From: Orobanche coerulescens | Lineage: Eukaryota; Streptophyta; Magnoliopsida; Lamiales; Orobanchaceae | Assembly: GCA_033398695.1 (NCBI GenBank) | Contig: CM065804.1 | Span: 12,757,001-12,821,000 of the forward strand | Direction of reading: 5' to 3' | DNA: 64,000 nt | In this document: piece after piece, positions 33,131-45,816 of the stretch | Position numbering within the stretch: position 1 is the stretch's first letter | Layout of the letters: each line of letters begins with the position of its first letter | The notes under the pieces: model-generated | The model's input: only the letters and a program-made list of their open reading frames with translations | Told to the model about the DNA's origin: nothing | The model's database searches: none | Position numbers and translations under genes: made by a program

Positions 33131-33962
33131 ATTATACTATATTAGAGACCATCTAAAAGGTTATATGCTAATTCAAGAGAAACAAAATTGATGGCAAACC
33201 ACCAAGAACAGAGACATATCACCAACAATAGAGATCGTCTGACATGCAAGTTACATATGAAAAGCACAACCTTTTCATACAAGAGTAAACAACGATCAGG
33301 GGAAAAGCACATAAAGACATCATATACATATGAAATCAGGTGTGAATTGCACTACCTGAGGTAAGGTCAGAACAACTTTATCTAGATTAACTTATAATCA
33401 AACAATGTCCCTTGCAACTTCCAGCAAACAATCAAAGTTGATTGCGAAGAATATGATCATTTGGTCGATATTGTCATCAGAGTAACATTACAAGATAAAT
33501 CACAAATGTGGGATTTCTGTAAATGATCAGACTCGTTCTAAAGGACTATAAAATCTGAAAATTGATTTCTTACCAAACACACCTAAGCAATTGGATAAAG
33601 CCACGCGATCATAAGGAAGTTCTGGGAAAACTAAATGTAGTTCTAGCCTCTAGTTGACCAACAAAACCCAACCCATGTCAAGCAACGGCCATGAAATGAA
33701 GAATACATATCACAAAACCAAATATATATACTTGCAGCACCTCGAGTATAATAGCCAGCAGGCCTGGAAATTTCTTCGCAAGATTTTGTGCATCAACAGA
33801 ATTTTAAAATGTCCCAACCGATCCTTTTACCCCATAATCCCCAACTCTACAACCGCAATAACCAAATTGAGAAGAATAATAAAATAAGACATTAGAGTTA
33901 CTGTTATGAATATATATGCAAAACTCGGACTTTCATTTCATACAAATACACTCCTTGATCAA

Positions 33963-34040
<78 letters not shown>

Positions 34041-34530
34041 ACATTCACAATTCAAAACATAAGCATTCTACCAACTCCCATAAATGGATTCGTCCACGAC
34101 AAAACTGATCGAGTCTACATTTTATTAATAAGACCAGTCAGATATAACAAGTATCAATCCTAGTTCAAACACACTTCTCTAAAGCACAGCAATACCTATT
34201 AATTGATGAGCATAATATAGGTACTATAACTTTATTTATAATTATCTATACAAAATCACTTAAATCAAGAAGTATTGAAAACTCACAAGGAAGAAAAAAT
34301 TCATGAATGTGAGGAAAGAATAGGAAGTGCTTTGCCTATATGGATGTCTAGCTCTTTCCTTTGTTTTTCACTTAACATGCACAAATTTAGCAGGGCCCCA
34401 ACTTTCTTAGTTCACTTAACATGCAAAGTCTTGTTATCACTTTATTATAGTTATCTATTAAAAATCAATTAAATCAAGAAGTACTGAAAACTCCCAAGGA
34501 AGAAAAAAATCATGTATGTGTGGAAAGGAT
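33131..34530. other. Region without a recognised gene
   Basis: AT-rich sequence with a long TG microsatellite (33965-34038). A local duplication is visible: AATCAAGAAGTATTGAAAAC at 34264 and AATCAAGAAGTACTGAAAAC at 34471, each followed by GGAAGAAAAAA. It may be the rest of the CACTA element, but no motif shows this. Confidence 0.5.
33965..34038. repeat. (TG)n microsatellite, about 37 units
   Basis: An uninterrupted TG run of about 74 bases. The valine-cysteine frame across it is an artefact. Confidence 0.98.
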
Positions 34531-34689
34531 GGGAATTACCAAAAATGAAAAAAATTACTAAAAGAGAAAATCACGGATATTAAATTCTACCCCTCTAAAA
34601 AGAAGTCTCGTCCCGAAACTCAAAAAAATGAAGGGGTGAAGTCACAAACAACAAAGCACGGATGATAAAATATCAGCGGTCCCGACGAA

Positions 34690-35713
34690 TCGATCCTGAT
34701 ACCGATGCCGAAGCATGATTCTCGGAAACTTCATGGAATATTTCACAATACTGAACTCTGTGGCCCTCGAGTCCACAGTTATAACAAGTAATCGGCTACG
34801 ACGGATGATTAGCTTGTACATGACCAACAACTTTGCAATTGAAATACCTCCCAGTCTCACTAGGAGTCAAAGAAGATGACTTGGAACTCTTGGTTCCACC
34901 GAATGAAGAAAAGGGAGGTTTCGATGTAGGACTACGCAAAACTCGACAAGAAGAAGTTACGACTCTCACACTGTCTGAAAAATCTCTAGACGTCCTCTGC
35001 CTCTTCGGCTCATGCAAAGGCCCAGCAGATAACGATGCCATCTCATACGTCGTGGCTTGATTCTGATACTCTCTCAAAGTATCACAAGTGAAACCCGAAA
35101 TGTACTGTCGAATCTCCGGTCTCATACGCATATCGAAATGACGGATTTTGTCTTTCTCGGTCCTCACCTGCCCCTTCACGTAAGCGAGCTATCGACTATA
35201 ATAGATAATAGTCTGCGACACGGGTACATCCTGCGGCTCGGCTGAATAAAAATCTCGGATCCTCTGTTATCGGATTGGCTCTGGGCAGAACTCTGCTTCT
35301 ATCAATTTCTTGAACTCTTCCCAAGCAACAACATGATCCTGAGGCTCGACGGCCTCCCACCAATTAGCAGCGTCGCTATCGAGAAGGAACTGAGCGATAG
35401 GAATCCTCTGTTCCTCGGGACAACCAACTGCCTTGAAAATCTTCTCCATTTGGAAAAGCCAACTGTCCCATCCCAAAGTATCACCTACGCCCGAAAAATG
35501 GGGCGGACGCGTACGAACCACCTCTCTAAGCCACTGAGTCGACCCGACGTTCTCAGTCACCGCAGTGTTACGTTGAACCGTCTGGGTCAAATGAGTTATC
35601 TGGTTTTCCACCTGCTGAAGTATAGTAGAAACCCCAATACCAACGCCATCACTGGCAGTATGAACATGATCGCACGACTGATTACCACGACTCCAACCTC
35701 TGGCTCTCGACAT
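34690..35713 (-). pseudogene. gag of element C, frameshifted
   Basis: The first open part (35713-35267) reads ILQQVENQITHLTQTVQ, PPHFSGVGDTLGWDSWLF and ANWWEAVEP. It parallels the gag of the 41-kb element ([45 protein letters not shown]). After a break, 35179-34796 continues with DKIRHFDMRMRPEIRQYISG. The zinc knuckles are degenerate in the first (YFNCKVVGHVQ) and intact in the second (CYNCGLEGHRVQYC, about 34790-34750, in another frame). Gag packages the RNA. At least two frame changes and no protease make this copy defective. Confidence 0.8.
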
Positions 35714-37141
35714 ACCAAACTAAACACCATTCATTAGAACGAGACATAGAAACACATAACATCAATCACAAAAGGAGATCCATACAAGACACAATGCGAA
35801 GCACAGAAATATTCTTGCTAACATGAGTTACCATAGAGTGTTCACACCACAAGCTCATATATGATAGTTCTCATAGACTCGGACATGAATATCTCCAACA
35901 ACAACATATATCAAGTCATCACACAATTAAGCACATGGGTAAACCAATCGAAACATTCAGCACATGCCCAAGGCATTGAGCACAGCTATCACTGCATGTG
36001 CGACAATATCATTCAAGTTTCGAACCATTCTCGACTGCTACCCCATTTTCGAATCAAAACTGAACTCTCATAAAATAGTCGCAACTTCCCCTACTTAAAT
36101 TGACAAAACTCATCGATTTTCCAATAACCAAGAACATCTCAATTTAGTTGAACTTCTGAAGATCTCAAGTCAATTTTTTGAGTTAAAGAACTGAATTTTC
36201 CAAAAGTTCATTAAGTCCAAACCTTTTTAAGAAGAGTTACGGAAAAATAGTTTAACGACCACAAACTCGAGCATCATCAACACGAGTAATGATATTACCC
36301 AGCACACGCATCTTTTAAACATAATTGCTGAATGCACATATTTGAAAAAAATGGAATTTCATTCTCAAACGACAACAAAAAAATACTTGTAAATATCAAT
36401 TCATCGCGAAACGGATCAAGGATTTCTTATTTTGAAAATTTTGAAAAAGTGTGAAAAATATTTTAAGAAGACTTATCGTTCCTCATAAAGCGGAAAGAAC
36501 TCAGTCCTAAAAAAAGAAAATTTTAAATCATCAACATCCTGTTCCGTTTCGAAGCGAAACTTTCGAATCTTAGCAAAAAAAATTCCAAAAATCCCTTCAA
36601 TCAAAACCAAAATGACGGTAACATTTTACAATGTTAAAAATACTTTAAAATGCCCACTTCGGATATCGTCTGAATGTGTTATTTGAAAATACATGACTAA
36701 CTCGTCAAAGTTCGACTGATTTCAAAATCCAAACAAAATTATTGTTTAACCGCACCATCGAAGTATTTTCAAAAATTAGTTCTTTACAAACATACTCAAG
36801 CTCATAATTACAATTAAGAAAGTCATTTTCAAACCTACACGCAGCGGACATAATTATAACTATTCACAAGCAATCGAACCTGAAACTACATGCCCAATCG
36901 ATAAACGAGATTATAAATCCAACCAAATATAATTTGCGAATACAAAGTTTAAACATACATCAAAACTACCCATCTGAGTTTCTCACGAACTTTACCGTCG
37001 ATACATTCTCTGGAACACATCAAGATTCATAGTTTTCACATTGTATTGCACCATTCGGTGCCCAACCATCAATATATTGGACACCATACATAAACAGTGT
37101 GCCGCGAATATCAAACACGGATTCCATTTCACAACACTACA

Positions 37142-38427
37142 TGTTAGGCGTATTTTTATGCGCTTATTTATCATTATTTTATATCCATCTTGAGCCTAAA
37201 TCTTCATAAATGAGCTTTTAATGCACTATTCTTATATGTTTTGCAGGAAATTTGGAGTCCGGAAGCTCGAACGACGAAAAATGGGCAAAAACGGCAGTTT
37301 TGGCACAGGGCACTGAGAAGCGGGCCGCGGCACACGCAGGTGACCAGCAAGCGCCGAACCCACTGTACCGTGAGCCGTGGCACAACTTAAGTGAGCCGCG
37401 GCCCAGGAGGAAAATATACGCCCAGGCATTCGGCGCTGAGCAGTAGGGGTCGCGGCACAGATTAAGTGAGCCGCGGCCCACAGGGCGGTTTTGGCTGAGC
37501 CTTCCGCGTTTCTTCGCCGTTTTGGAGCCTGTTCCCAACCTAATTCCCGGACGCGTTTTGGAGGCTGATAACAGTTATAAATAAAGGTTTAAGGGCTGAA
37601 GACAAGGGGGATCGGACAGAGGAGGAAGCATCGATAGCTAGAGAGAAGAACACAAGGAGGAGATTTGTGGGCGGCGACAAGACCACGGATCCCTACGGTT
37701 TTTCTTAATTTTTCCGCATCTTAGTTCCTAGATCTATTCGAGTAGGAATTTGATTGTAGCCGATTACATGACGGTTTGATTTATTTATTATTATTATTTC
37801 AATTCATTCGTTATTCTATTGAATTGGATTTTTCTCATTGTTCTTAATGCTTTTTAATTGTCTGGCCAACACTTGAATTGTTTTGAATGTCTTTGTGGAT
37901 TCGGGAGATGAAATTTAGGCATAGTTCTTGTGAGAATAATCATGATTTTCGTGAGATAGGGACATACTCATGGGAATTGTGAAGCCTATTTATTGCGGGA
38001 ATTCTTGAACTGTTTTAGCTATTAATTATCTAATTCGAATAGGGATATATCGAGTTAATAATTCGTAGTATTTTCTATCGACCTTGGGAAAGGCTTTAGA
38101 ATAATTTAGGAATTCCTCGCTTACAATAAATTGAATAAAAGTGAATTGAATTGAATAAAAATCATTCCTGATTGTTTGAGGTGAAAATCATAATCCTACA
38201 CCCTTATTATTATTATCTTTATTATCACTATTATTATTTTCTATTTATTTTTCTGCAATTAGTTTAGATATAAATTCCATATAATTGTTCTTCAAATAAA
38301 ATTAAGAGTCGACTATATTTTGGTACTTAGTGAAATCAGTCCTCGAGGGAACGATATCTTACTTATCACTTTATTACTTGTTGACACCGTGCACTTGCGG
38401 CATACTGTGAGGGATTTCCTCGCAACA
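37142..38427 (+). repeat. Gypsy solo LTR with target duplication
   Basis: The 1286-base unit begins TGTTAGGCG and ends CGCAACA, flanked by CTACA on both sides (37137-37141, 38428-38432). It has a TATA-type GTTATAAATAAAGG near 37577. Its end (GTTGACACCGTGCACTTGCG) resembles Athila/Tat-type LTRs. With no interior left, it probably arose by LTR-LTR recombination. Orientation is from the TATA box. Confidence 0.85.
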
Positions 38428-38680
38428 CTACACAAACAAAATTACACACCACAATCATCGCACATAAGGGAAATCATGAAATACCAATACCTCCATGAAA
38501 GAGGAGACTTACGTCCACGTGCCGCATGGAGATGATGGCTGCACCACGATACTAATCAAAACTAATCACAATCGATCGCAATGGATCATAATGATCGCAC
38601 TTGTTCACAATTGCTCAACCGGGTGACACGACAAGACACTACTGGACAAGACCCAACTGCCTAGGTTTTCGAAAACCTAA

Positions 38681-39254
38681 GGTCTGGTACCATTTATGTA
38701 ACACCCCCAATATACTCAGGGATATTACATGCCGTAGATCCCTTTCTGTAAGGATTGACCAGGAAAGAAACAACAAAACACAACCCATACATGGTCAACT
38801 CGACCAAAACATAAAACCATAGATCGATTAGGTCTCTCAAAACACAACATAGTAGTATAATTAATAAACCAAAATACAACTCGATCACAATTTACACAAC
38901 ATATCCATCCTCTTAAGGATGATAAAGAAACTTGGAATAAACACTCGGACTGACAAATCACCGACGGACTACCGACTACAAATGTGACTAGTATCGCTGC
39001 TTTACATCATCCTCCAAGCCGATCCTATGGTTGCTCTCTCTCTAATCGGAATACCTGAAAAGTATGACATGATCCCCAACGAGGGGTTAGCGATGGAAAT
39101 CGCTAGCAAGTAACCAAGCTATACAATTATACATCAAGAATACAATCGTTATCAAAATAACCTTTCGACAAGGTAGCAACACGATCCCCGAGTCTAAATT
39201 CTTTTCGAAAATAGTTTCCATTAGGAAGGGTTATAAGATTAACTTCAAATCACA
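38681..39254 (-). repeat. Primer site and partial 5' LTR of element C
   Basis: The complement of 38681-38692 reads TGGTACCAGACC, a worn form of TGGTATCAGAGC. The LTR end TGTTACA lies at 38697-38703. The LTR continues only to about 39254, where sequence switches abruptly to the middle of the U3 of the opposite-strand element. Confidence 0.7.
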
Positions 39255-41203
39255 TTGAATCTATTTTGTTCTTGGAGTTTTTCCATTTGGACGAGTTTTG
39301 ATGATGTTTTCACGTAATTTCATTTTATGACATGTTTTGCCGTATGAACGTTCGATTCTTGTAAAACTCGTTCGTTTTCGTTGTTTCTTGGTTTGTACAA
39401 GTTCGTATGGTTGAGTTGGTCATGTGGAGACTTTCGGTTTGTAAATCCGACGTCGTTTCGTGATTTTCGGGCACTTGGGCTATTTTTGTAATTTTCTAAT
39501 AGTTTAGGGAATCTCGTTTTCGTTGTCGCATTACGGACCCTTCGGTGGTCGGAATTGTATTTTTCTTTCAGCGCTTAGCTCCGTCGTCTTGTATGCTTCG
39601 CGTCTATGTTCCTGGATTCTGGTTCCGTCGTGCGTTTCGTGTTTTATACCCTCGGCGGACTTCTGGCGATGTGACATCGGCGATCTTTGAAGCTGCTGCA
39701 TGTAGGTAGCGCCACGCTACCTGTTGCCTTGCGTGCGCTATCAAGAGCGATTAGCGACGCTAACCCCTATTGTTAGCGACGCTAACGAATGGTGGCGATA
39801 GCCAACTGGTATCACGGCCCGTTAGCGCACGCTACATATGGCGATTAGCGTGCGCTAACTTCACGATATATAAGCCAGTAGGCGATTTTGAAGCAGTTTT
39901 ATTCTTTTCCCTTCGTTTCTTCGACGTGCGACCTCAGAGGCGATTTCCATCGGTCCTGATCGGAGTTCTCTTCATATTCCATCACCGTATAGTCGTGTTA
40001 ACATATTATCATCAGCATAATCGTCATCCATCATCCGAAATCAAGGTATTTTCGTCTAGAACCCTAACTCGTTAAATTTGGGGGTTTTTCCGGGTTTTAC
40101 TAATTGGACTCGAATTATTCTAGTATGTTATGATATTCTTCACCGATTGTGATTATTGAATGATTCCAAATCCAATTTCCTTGATTTCAATCCGCGAATT
40201 ATAAATACGGGGAGATTTTGCGTAAACCCTCGCCCGTATCAATTGATCGTCCATTGTCGCATTATGTAACCGGGGTTATGGGTGTATTTCAATAGAGTAT
40301 TGTGGTCCGTTGGGACTGAACTGTATTGATCCTTCGTTTAGGGACCGTCGCTTTCCACCCGGACCGTTCGTAGTCGCGTTTCACTTCCGTTTCTTCAAGA
40401 ATGTCTCAAAGGCAAGTACTTTACATTTGTTTACATGTTCTAGTATTTGAATTATGGCTGTATCGTGGTTGTTGTGGATGGTTATGTGTATGTTCACCTA
40501 GGGATGGTCCGACGGGGCCTCTAGGGATACGTATTGCCGTGAGTGTGCGTATCGTGAACTGTGGTTAGCCACCCAGGGATGTCCGACGGGGCTCTGCGGG
40601 GTACGGTGGCCGTGAGTCTCGTGCCAACGGTTAACTTTGAATTATGATTTGTTGGAGATAATGTGTTTTGTGTTTGTACATCATAAATATTCATGAATAT
40701 AAAATGTTTTCTAAAACGACTTTTTGGCGCATATATTCATCTGATTAAAATGTAGTTCAAATGGATTGTACTTGCACTAGCAGTTGTCGCTAACCCCTTA
40801 AATGGGGGAAATACTTTTTGTATTTCAGGTATTGATCGTGGGGACAAACGAGCACTCGGGCCGTATGAGGATGATGGGCAAGCATGATATTGTCCAGTAT
40901 TTGATTTTCGATGTTATGTCTGTCGGTTACTATTGGTGTCTGATTTTGGGATTTATGTATTATAAAATTTGTTTAAGTACTCGAGTACTTCCTGTTTGAA
41001 ATTGTTAATGTTGTGTTCCCGTTTTGGGAAATGGATTTGATGTCAGATTTTAATTGTCGGTTTGTAGTCTTTTATTTGAGTTGTCGTTTTATTAATGATA
41101 GTTTGTCGTTGTCGAATGTCTTGTTGGTATGTTAGCCTGGTGGATTCCACAGTGTGGGGTCCACGGCGCTGTAATATGCCCTGAACGTCTTGGGGGTGTT
41201 ACA
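39255..41203 (+). repeat. 5' LTR of element D, 5'-truncated
   Basis: It matches the 3' LTR from TTGAATCTATTTTGTTC onward and ends GGGTGTTACA. Several short deletions relative to the 3' copy cluster in the palindrome-rich U3 (39660-39870). The GGGATGGTCCGACGGGGCC/GGGATGTCCGACGGGGCTC pair is at 40502-40590. Confidence 0.92.
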
Positions 41204-41208
41204 GAATA

Positions 41209-41220
41209 TGGTATCAGAGC
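41209..41220 (+). promoter_or_regulatory. Primer-binding site of element D
   Basis: TGGTATCAGAGC, complementary to the 3' end of plant initiator-Met tRNA, lies five bases after the LTR end. Confidence 0.95.
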
Positions 41221-41451
41221 TTAGGTTTATGGATACCTAGGTTGTTGGTTATTTGGGTCTAGTTAAGTGTCGTTTTTGGGACAGTATCACTGTTATGCCA
41301 TCATCTCAGTACGCCGGTGCTCGTAAGTTTTCCTAACTTGACTCGTTTCACCGTTCTGTTCTATTCCTGTCTTAGTATCTTTTGCGTTTTGCGTTTGAAT
41401 TGTACTTACCCGTTGCTTCTTCAGAATTCCTGCTGGTAGAGGACGCGGGCC

Positions 41452-44400
41452 TTGATCGCGAGCCAGGTAGGGGCGTGGCGCGGCCGGTGGGGCGGCCATG
41501 GCGATCACTCGGAAGCCCGGTCGGCGATGCCTTCCTTGTCGAACAGTGTTCCCCCTAGTTCCGGAGGTCAGCAGGACCAGTCTGCTAGCTCCGGTAATGC
41601 TCATGAGAATGTTGGAGTGGCCAACATATTGCAGCAAGTAGCGAACCAGATGACGCTACTGACTCAGGCCGTTCTGGTCGGCCATGCTAATGCCAACCCG
41701 GTTCCGCCTACTAGATCCGGTAATGATAAGCTACTTCAGGACGTGATTCGTATGCGTCCTCCGCAGTTTGATGGTGCTTCCGACCCTTCTGGTTGGGAGA
41801 ATTGGCTATTCGAGATGGAGAAAGTGTTTGAGGCTGCTAATTGTCCTGAGGAGATGAAGGTACCCATTGCTCAGTACTTCCTCGCCAAGGAGGCAGCGAC
41901 ATGGTGGCAAGCGGTGAAACCGTGTGACCGGGCAGCTACATGGGCAGAGTTCCGGGATCTGATGGAAGGCGAATTCTGTCCGTGGCCAGTGAAAGAGGGG
42001 AGGATCCGAGCCTTCTTTGAGGCTAAGCCCCAAGATGTTCCTATTTCTCAAGCTATCAAGGACTACAATCAACAGCTGCACTATGTGAGAAACCAAGTCC
42101 GAGATGAGCTTGATAATATCCGCCACTTTGATATGCGGATAAAGCCGAGGGTGCGCCACTACATGTCTGGTCTGGGGTGCACGACTTTGAAAGAATATCA
42201 GAATAAAGCGATGGCTTACGAGATGTCGTTTTATGCGACAGAGACGGCAACTGAAGGAAAGAAGCAGAAGACCTCCGGTCAGTTTTCGGGAGGTAAGTCA
42301 GGAGGGTATCCGAAGGCTCAGTCTGGTTCGCGAGTCTTCGGGAGTCAGTCGCCATCAGTTGGTCGAGGGAACGGTTCTAGGTCTGCTCCTGCTGGTTCCG
42401 TTCGTGGTCCTACGTGCTTCAACTGCAGTCGTCCGGGCCACATGATGAGTGAGTGTGATAGGCCTCCGATTCAGTGTCTTGCTTGTGGTCGTATGGGTCA
42501 CCGTGCTAAGTTTTGTACGGATGCAGCTCGGGCTCCAGTTACTCAGATATCAGCTCCAGCTGCGGGAGAGCCGAGTGTGAATCAGGCACCGACAGTTCCT
42601 CAGCCGCAGCAGAGTTTTGGTAGAGGTCGAGGTCGTGGTCAGCCTTCTAGAGGGGGAGCTTCTAGTGCGGGGTCTGTTCCGCCCCGTGTGTATGAGATGA
42701 GGCGAGCCGGAGATCCTGACGCGACGGTGGCTATAGGTACCGTCCACATCCTTGACCATCCTGTTTCCGTATTGTTCGATTCTGGTGCTACGCATTCTTT
42801 TATATCTATGGATTGTGTGCATCGTCTGCATGTTGATTGCCTTGTTGCTTGTGAGCCTTTTGTTGTTAAACTTCCTAGCGGGGATAACATCGTGGGGGAC
42901 CGTGAGATTAGAGATTTTTCCGTGAGTATCGCGGGGAGGGATTGGCCTTCTAATCTGATTGCGGTAGATATTAGAGATGAGGATTTGATTCTGGGTGAGG
43001 ATTGGCTGGACCGTCATGGGGCGATCATGAATTATAGAACGAGGGCTGTTTCGATGTTAGCCTCTGATGGTACCGAGCATTCTTTTGTGGGGCGTAAGCG
43101 GGGTAGCCAGAGATTACTGATCAGCGCTTTGAGGGCGGTGAGACTTCTTCGGGGAGGTTGCACGGGCTATTGGTGTTACGCTTTGAGATCGGAAGAAGGG
43201 GGAGTCGAGCTCTCATCTATTCCGGTAGTATGTGAGTATCCTGACGTTTTTCCAGATGAGTTGCCGGGTTTGCCGCCGGGCCGAGAGGTTGAGTTTACCG
43301 TCGATTTAGAGCCGGGTGCAGCACCGATTTCTAAGACGCCATACCGTATGGCGCCTGCCGAGATGCTTGAGTTGAAGAAACAGTTGGGAGAGTTGCTAGA
43401 CATGGGGTATATTCGACCGAGTGCTTCATCTTGGGGCGCACCGGTCCTGTTTGTGAAGAAGAAGGATGGGTCACTTCGTTTGTGTATCGACTACCGAGAG
43501 TTGAACAAAGTGACCATCAAAAACAAGTATCCACTCCCGAGGATTGATGACTTGTTTGATCAGTTGCAAGGGGCAACCGTGTTTTCGAAGATTGATTTGA
43601 GATCGGGGTATTGTCAGCTCCGAGTGAAGGATACCGATATTCCGAAGACGGCCTTTCGGACGAGATACGGACACTACGAGTTTGTGGTTATGCCTTTTGG
43701 ACTAACTAACGCACCAGCCGTGTTCATGCAGCTTATGAACAAAGTCTTTATCGAATACCTCGATAAGTGTGTAGTCATTTTTATCGACGACATCCTGATT
43801 TACTCGAGGAGCGAGGAGGAGCACGCCCGTCATTTGCATATTGTGTTAGATATTTTGAGAACTCAGCATCTTTTTGCGAAGTTCTCAAAGTGCGAGTTTT
43901 GGTTACGGGAGGTTATGTTTCTCGGTCATGTGATCTCGGCCGAGGGTGTTCGTGTGGACCCACATAAGGTGGAGGCAGTGTTGGATTGGGCACCGCCCAA
44001 GAACGTGAAAGAGGTCCGTAGTTTTCTGGGATTAGCCGGGTATTACCGCAGATTCGTCGAGGGGTTCTCTAAGCTCGCTCGACCGCTGACTCAGTTGTTA
44101 CAGAAGTCAGAGAAGTTTGTGTGGACCGATGAGAGGCAGAATAGTTTTGAGGAGTTGAAGAAGCGGTTGACGACCGCTCCCATTTTGGCTTTACCGAGTG
44201 GTAATGATGGTTTCTCCGTTTATAGTGATGCTTCGGGCCAAGGGCTCGGATGCGTACTTATGCAGCACGGGAGGACGATTGCCTATGCTTCCCGTCAGTT
44301 GAAACCGTATGAATTGAATTACCCTACGCACGATCTTGAGTTGGCCGCAGTTGTGTTTGCGTTGAAAATCTGGCGTCATTACTTGTATGGCTCGTCGTGT

Positions 44401-45816
44401 CAGATTTTCACCGATCACAAGAGCCTGAGGTACATTTTCACGCAGAAGGAGCTTAATATGAGACAGAGGAGATGGTTGGAATTGATTAAGGATTACGATC
44501 TCGAGATCCTTTATCATCCGGGCAAGGCTAATGTGGTAGCAGATGCCTTGAGCCGGAAATCGGTATCGCTTCGGGCGCTTGAGTTACTCACGGCCCAGTC
44601 GGGACTTCAGCGAGAGTTTATGAGGTTGAGCATTGAGATTGTACTTCCAGGGAGTTCCGGGCAGTTGCGTACTCTTGAGATTTCTTCATCTCTGGTCGAG
44701 GACATTAAGTCGGGACAGTTAGAGGACCCGATGTTTATTCAGCTTCGAGAGAGTGTAGGAAAGGGGAAAGCCCCGGGATTCGTTATTCATGAGGACGGTG
44801 TGTTGAGATTCCAAGGTCGGTTGTGTGTTCCGAACGACTCGGAATTGAGACAGAGCATTATGCGAGAGGCTCATACGTCACCATACTCAATCCATCCGGG
44901 CTCGAGTAAAATGTATAAAGATCTGAGGAAGAATTTCTGGTGGAAACATATGAAGAAGGAGGTAGTTCAGTTTGTAGCTAAGTGCTTGACTTGTCAGCAA
45001 GTCAAGATTGAGCATCAGCGGCCAGCCAGATTATTGAAACAACTTCCCGTTCCGGAATGGAAGTGGGAGGACATCTCTATGGATTTTATCACGAGTTTAC
45101 CGAGGACGAAGACTGGTATGAATATGGTATGGGTGATTGTAGACCGACTGACTAAGTCGGCACATTTTCTGGGCATCAAGGATACTTGGGGTCCAGAAAA
45201 GTTGGCTCGTATTTTTATCACTCAGATAGTGAGGCTTCATGGTACGCCGAGGACCATTATTTCAGACAGAGATGGCCGATTTGTATCGCATTTTTGGCAG
45301 GCAGTGCATAAGGCATTGGGGACTCAGCTACGTTTGAGCACTTCGTTCCATCCCCAGACCGATGGGCAGTCCGAACGTACCATTCAGACGTTCGAGGATT
45401 TGTTGCGCGCGTGTGCGTTAGACTGGAGTAGTAACTGGGAGGATCATTTGGCCTTGATTGAGTTTACTTATAATAATAGCTGGCACGCGTCGATTAAGAT
45501 GGCACCGTATGAGGCACTTTATGGCCGACGTTGCCGATCACCGATATGTTGGGATGAGCCGTCCGATTTGGTTGGCACCGAGCCGGACCTTGTGTTGGAG
45601 ACGAGGGAGAAAGTCGAATTGATTAGAAAGAGGATGTTGGCTGCTCAGAGTCGACAAAAGTCTTACGCGGATGCTAGGCGTAGACCTTTGGAGTTTGAGG
45701 TGGGAGATCATGTTCTGTTGAGAGTGTCTCCGACGAAGGGAGTTTTTCGTTTTGGGAAGAAGGGGAAACTCAGCCCGAGATATATTGGACCTTTCGAGGT
45801 ATTGGAGAGTCGGTGA
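41452..45816 (+). CDS. gag-pol polyprotein of Tekay-like element D
   Basis: A 1454-residue frame, the longest in the window. Gag spans about residues 50-320, with two CCHC knuckles starting at C322 ([14 protein letters not shown]) and C342 ([14 protein letters not shown]). The aspartic protease has [10 protein letters not shown] (D443). RT has [11 protein letters not shown] (D779, D780). RNase H has [10 protein letters not shown] (D926) and [10 protein letters not shown]. Integrase has its HHCC region, then D1211 (MDFITSLP), D1272 (ISDRDGRF) and E1308 ([10 protein letters not shown]), with 35 residues between the last two as expected. All catalytic residues are present. The first 25-30 residues look out of frame compared with element C gag, so the given ATG is probably not the native start; an ATG at 41296 lies in another frame. 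The frame ends early, at residue 1454, in the integrase C-terminus ([10 protein letters not shown]). Confidence 0.93.
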   Translation: MIASQVGAWRGRWGGHGDHSEARSAMPSLSNSVPPSSGGQQDQSASSGNAHENVGVANILQQVANQMTLLTQAVLVGHANANPVPPTRSGNDKLLQDVIRMRPPQFDGASDPSGWENWLFEMEKVFEAANCPEEMKVPIAQYFLAKEAATWWQAVKPCDRAATWAEFRDLMEGEFCPWPVKEGRIRAFFEAKPQDVPISQAIKDYNQQLHYVRNQVRDELDNIRHFDMRIKPRVRHYMSGLGCTTLKEYQNKAMAYEMSFYATETATEGKKQKTSGQFSGGKSGGYPKAQSGSRVFGSQSPSVGRGNGSRSAPAGSVRGPTCFNCSRPGHMMSECDRPPIQCLACGRMGHRAKFCTDAARAPVTQISAPAAGEPSVNQAPTVPQPQQSFGRGRGRGQPSRGGASSAGSVPPRVYEMRRAGDPDATVAIGTVHILDHPVSVLFDSGATHSFISMDCVHRLHVDCLVACEPFVVKLPSGDNIVGDREIRDFSVSIAGRDWPSNLIAVDIRDEDLILGEDWLDRHGAIMNYRTRAVSMLASDGTEHSFVGRKRGSQRLLISALRAVRLLRGGCTGYWCYALRSEEGGVELSSIPVVCEYPDVFPDELPGLPPGREVEFTVDLEPGAAPISKTPYRMAPAEMLELKKQLGELLDMGYIRPSASSWGAPVLFVKKKDGSLRLCIDYRELNKVTIKNKYPLPRIDDLFDQLQGATVFSKIDLRSGYCQLRVKDTDIPKTAFRTRYGHYEFVVMPFGLTNAPAVFMQLMNKVFIEYLDKCVVIFIDDILIYSRSEEEHARHLHIVLDILRTQHLFAKFSKCEFWLREVMFLGHVISAEGVRVDPHKVEAVLDWAPPKNVKEVRSFLGLAGYYRRFVEGFSKLARPLTQLLQKSEKFVWTDERQNSFEELKKRLTTAPILALPSGNDGFSVYSDASGQGLGCVLMQHGRTIAYASRQLKPYELNYPTHDLELAAVVFALKIWRHYLYGSSCQIFTDHKSLRYIFTQKELNMRQRRWLELIKDYDLEILYHPGKANVVADALSRKSVSLRALELLTAQSGLQREFMRLSIEIVLPGSSGQLRTLEISSSLVEDIKSGQLEDPMFIQLRESVGKGKAPGFVIHEDGVLRFQGRLCVPNDSELRQSIMREAHTSPYSIHPGSSKMYKDLRKNFWWKHMKKEVVQFVAKCLTCQQVKIEHQRPARLLKQLPVPEWKWEDISMDFITSLPRTKTGMNMVWVIVDRLTKSAHFLGIKDTWGPEKLARIFITQIVRLHGTPRTIISDRDGRFVSHFWQAVHKALGTQLRLSTSFHPQTDGQSERTIQTFEDLLRACALDWSSNWEDHLALIEFTYNNSWHASIKMAPYEALYGRRCRSPICWDEPSDLVGTEPDLVLETREKVELIRKRMLAAQSRQKSYADARRRPLEFEVGDHVLLRVSPTKGVFRFGKKGKLSPRYIGPFEVLESR

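Larger units (their letters stand above)
34531..39254 (-). mobile_element. Tekay-like gag-only gypsy element (element C), truncated both ends
   Basis: On the minus strand the order is partial LTR (39254-38697), primer site (38692-38681), leader, gag (35713 to about 34690), then directly the AGTTTCGGGACGAGACTTCT/polypurine region and the start of the 3' LTR at about 34583. Only some 50 bases of that LTR remain. No pol lies between gag and the polypurine tract. A gypsy solo LTR (37142-38427) is inserted in the leader. Apart from it, 35750-37140 holds no recognisable gene. Confidence 0.7.

Noticed and set aside
33906..34163. Cysteine-valine repeat protein
   Set aside because: It is a TG microsatellite read in one frame.
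42550..43017. Long antisense frames across element D
   Set aside because: They are shadows of the gag-pol frame and have no independent motifs.
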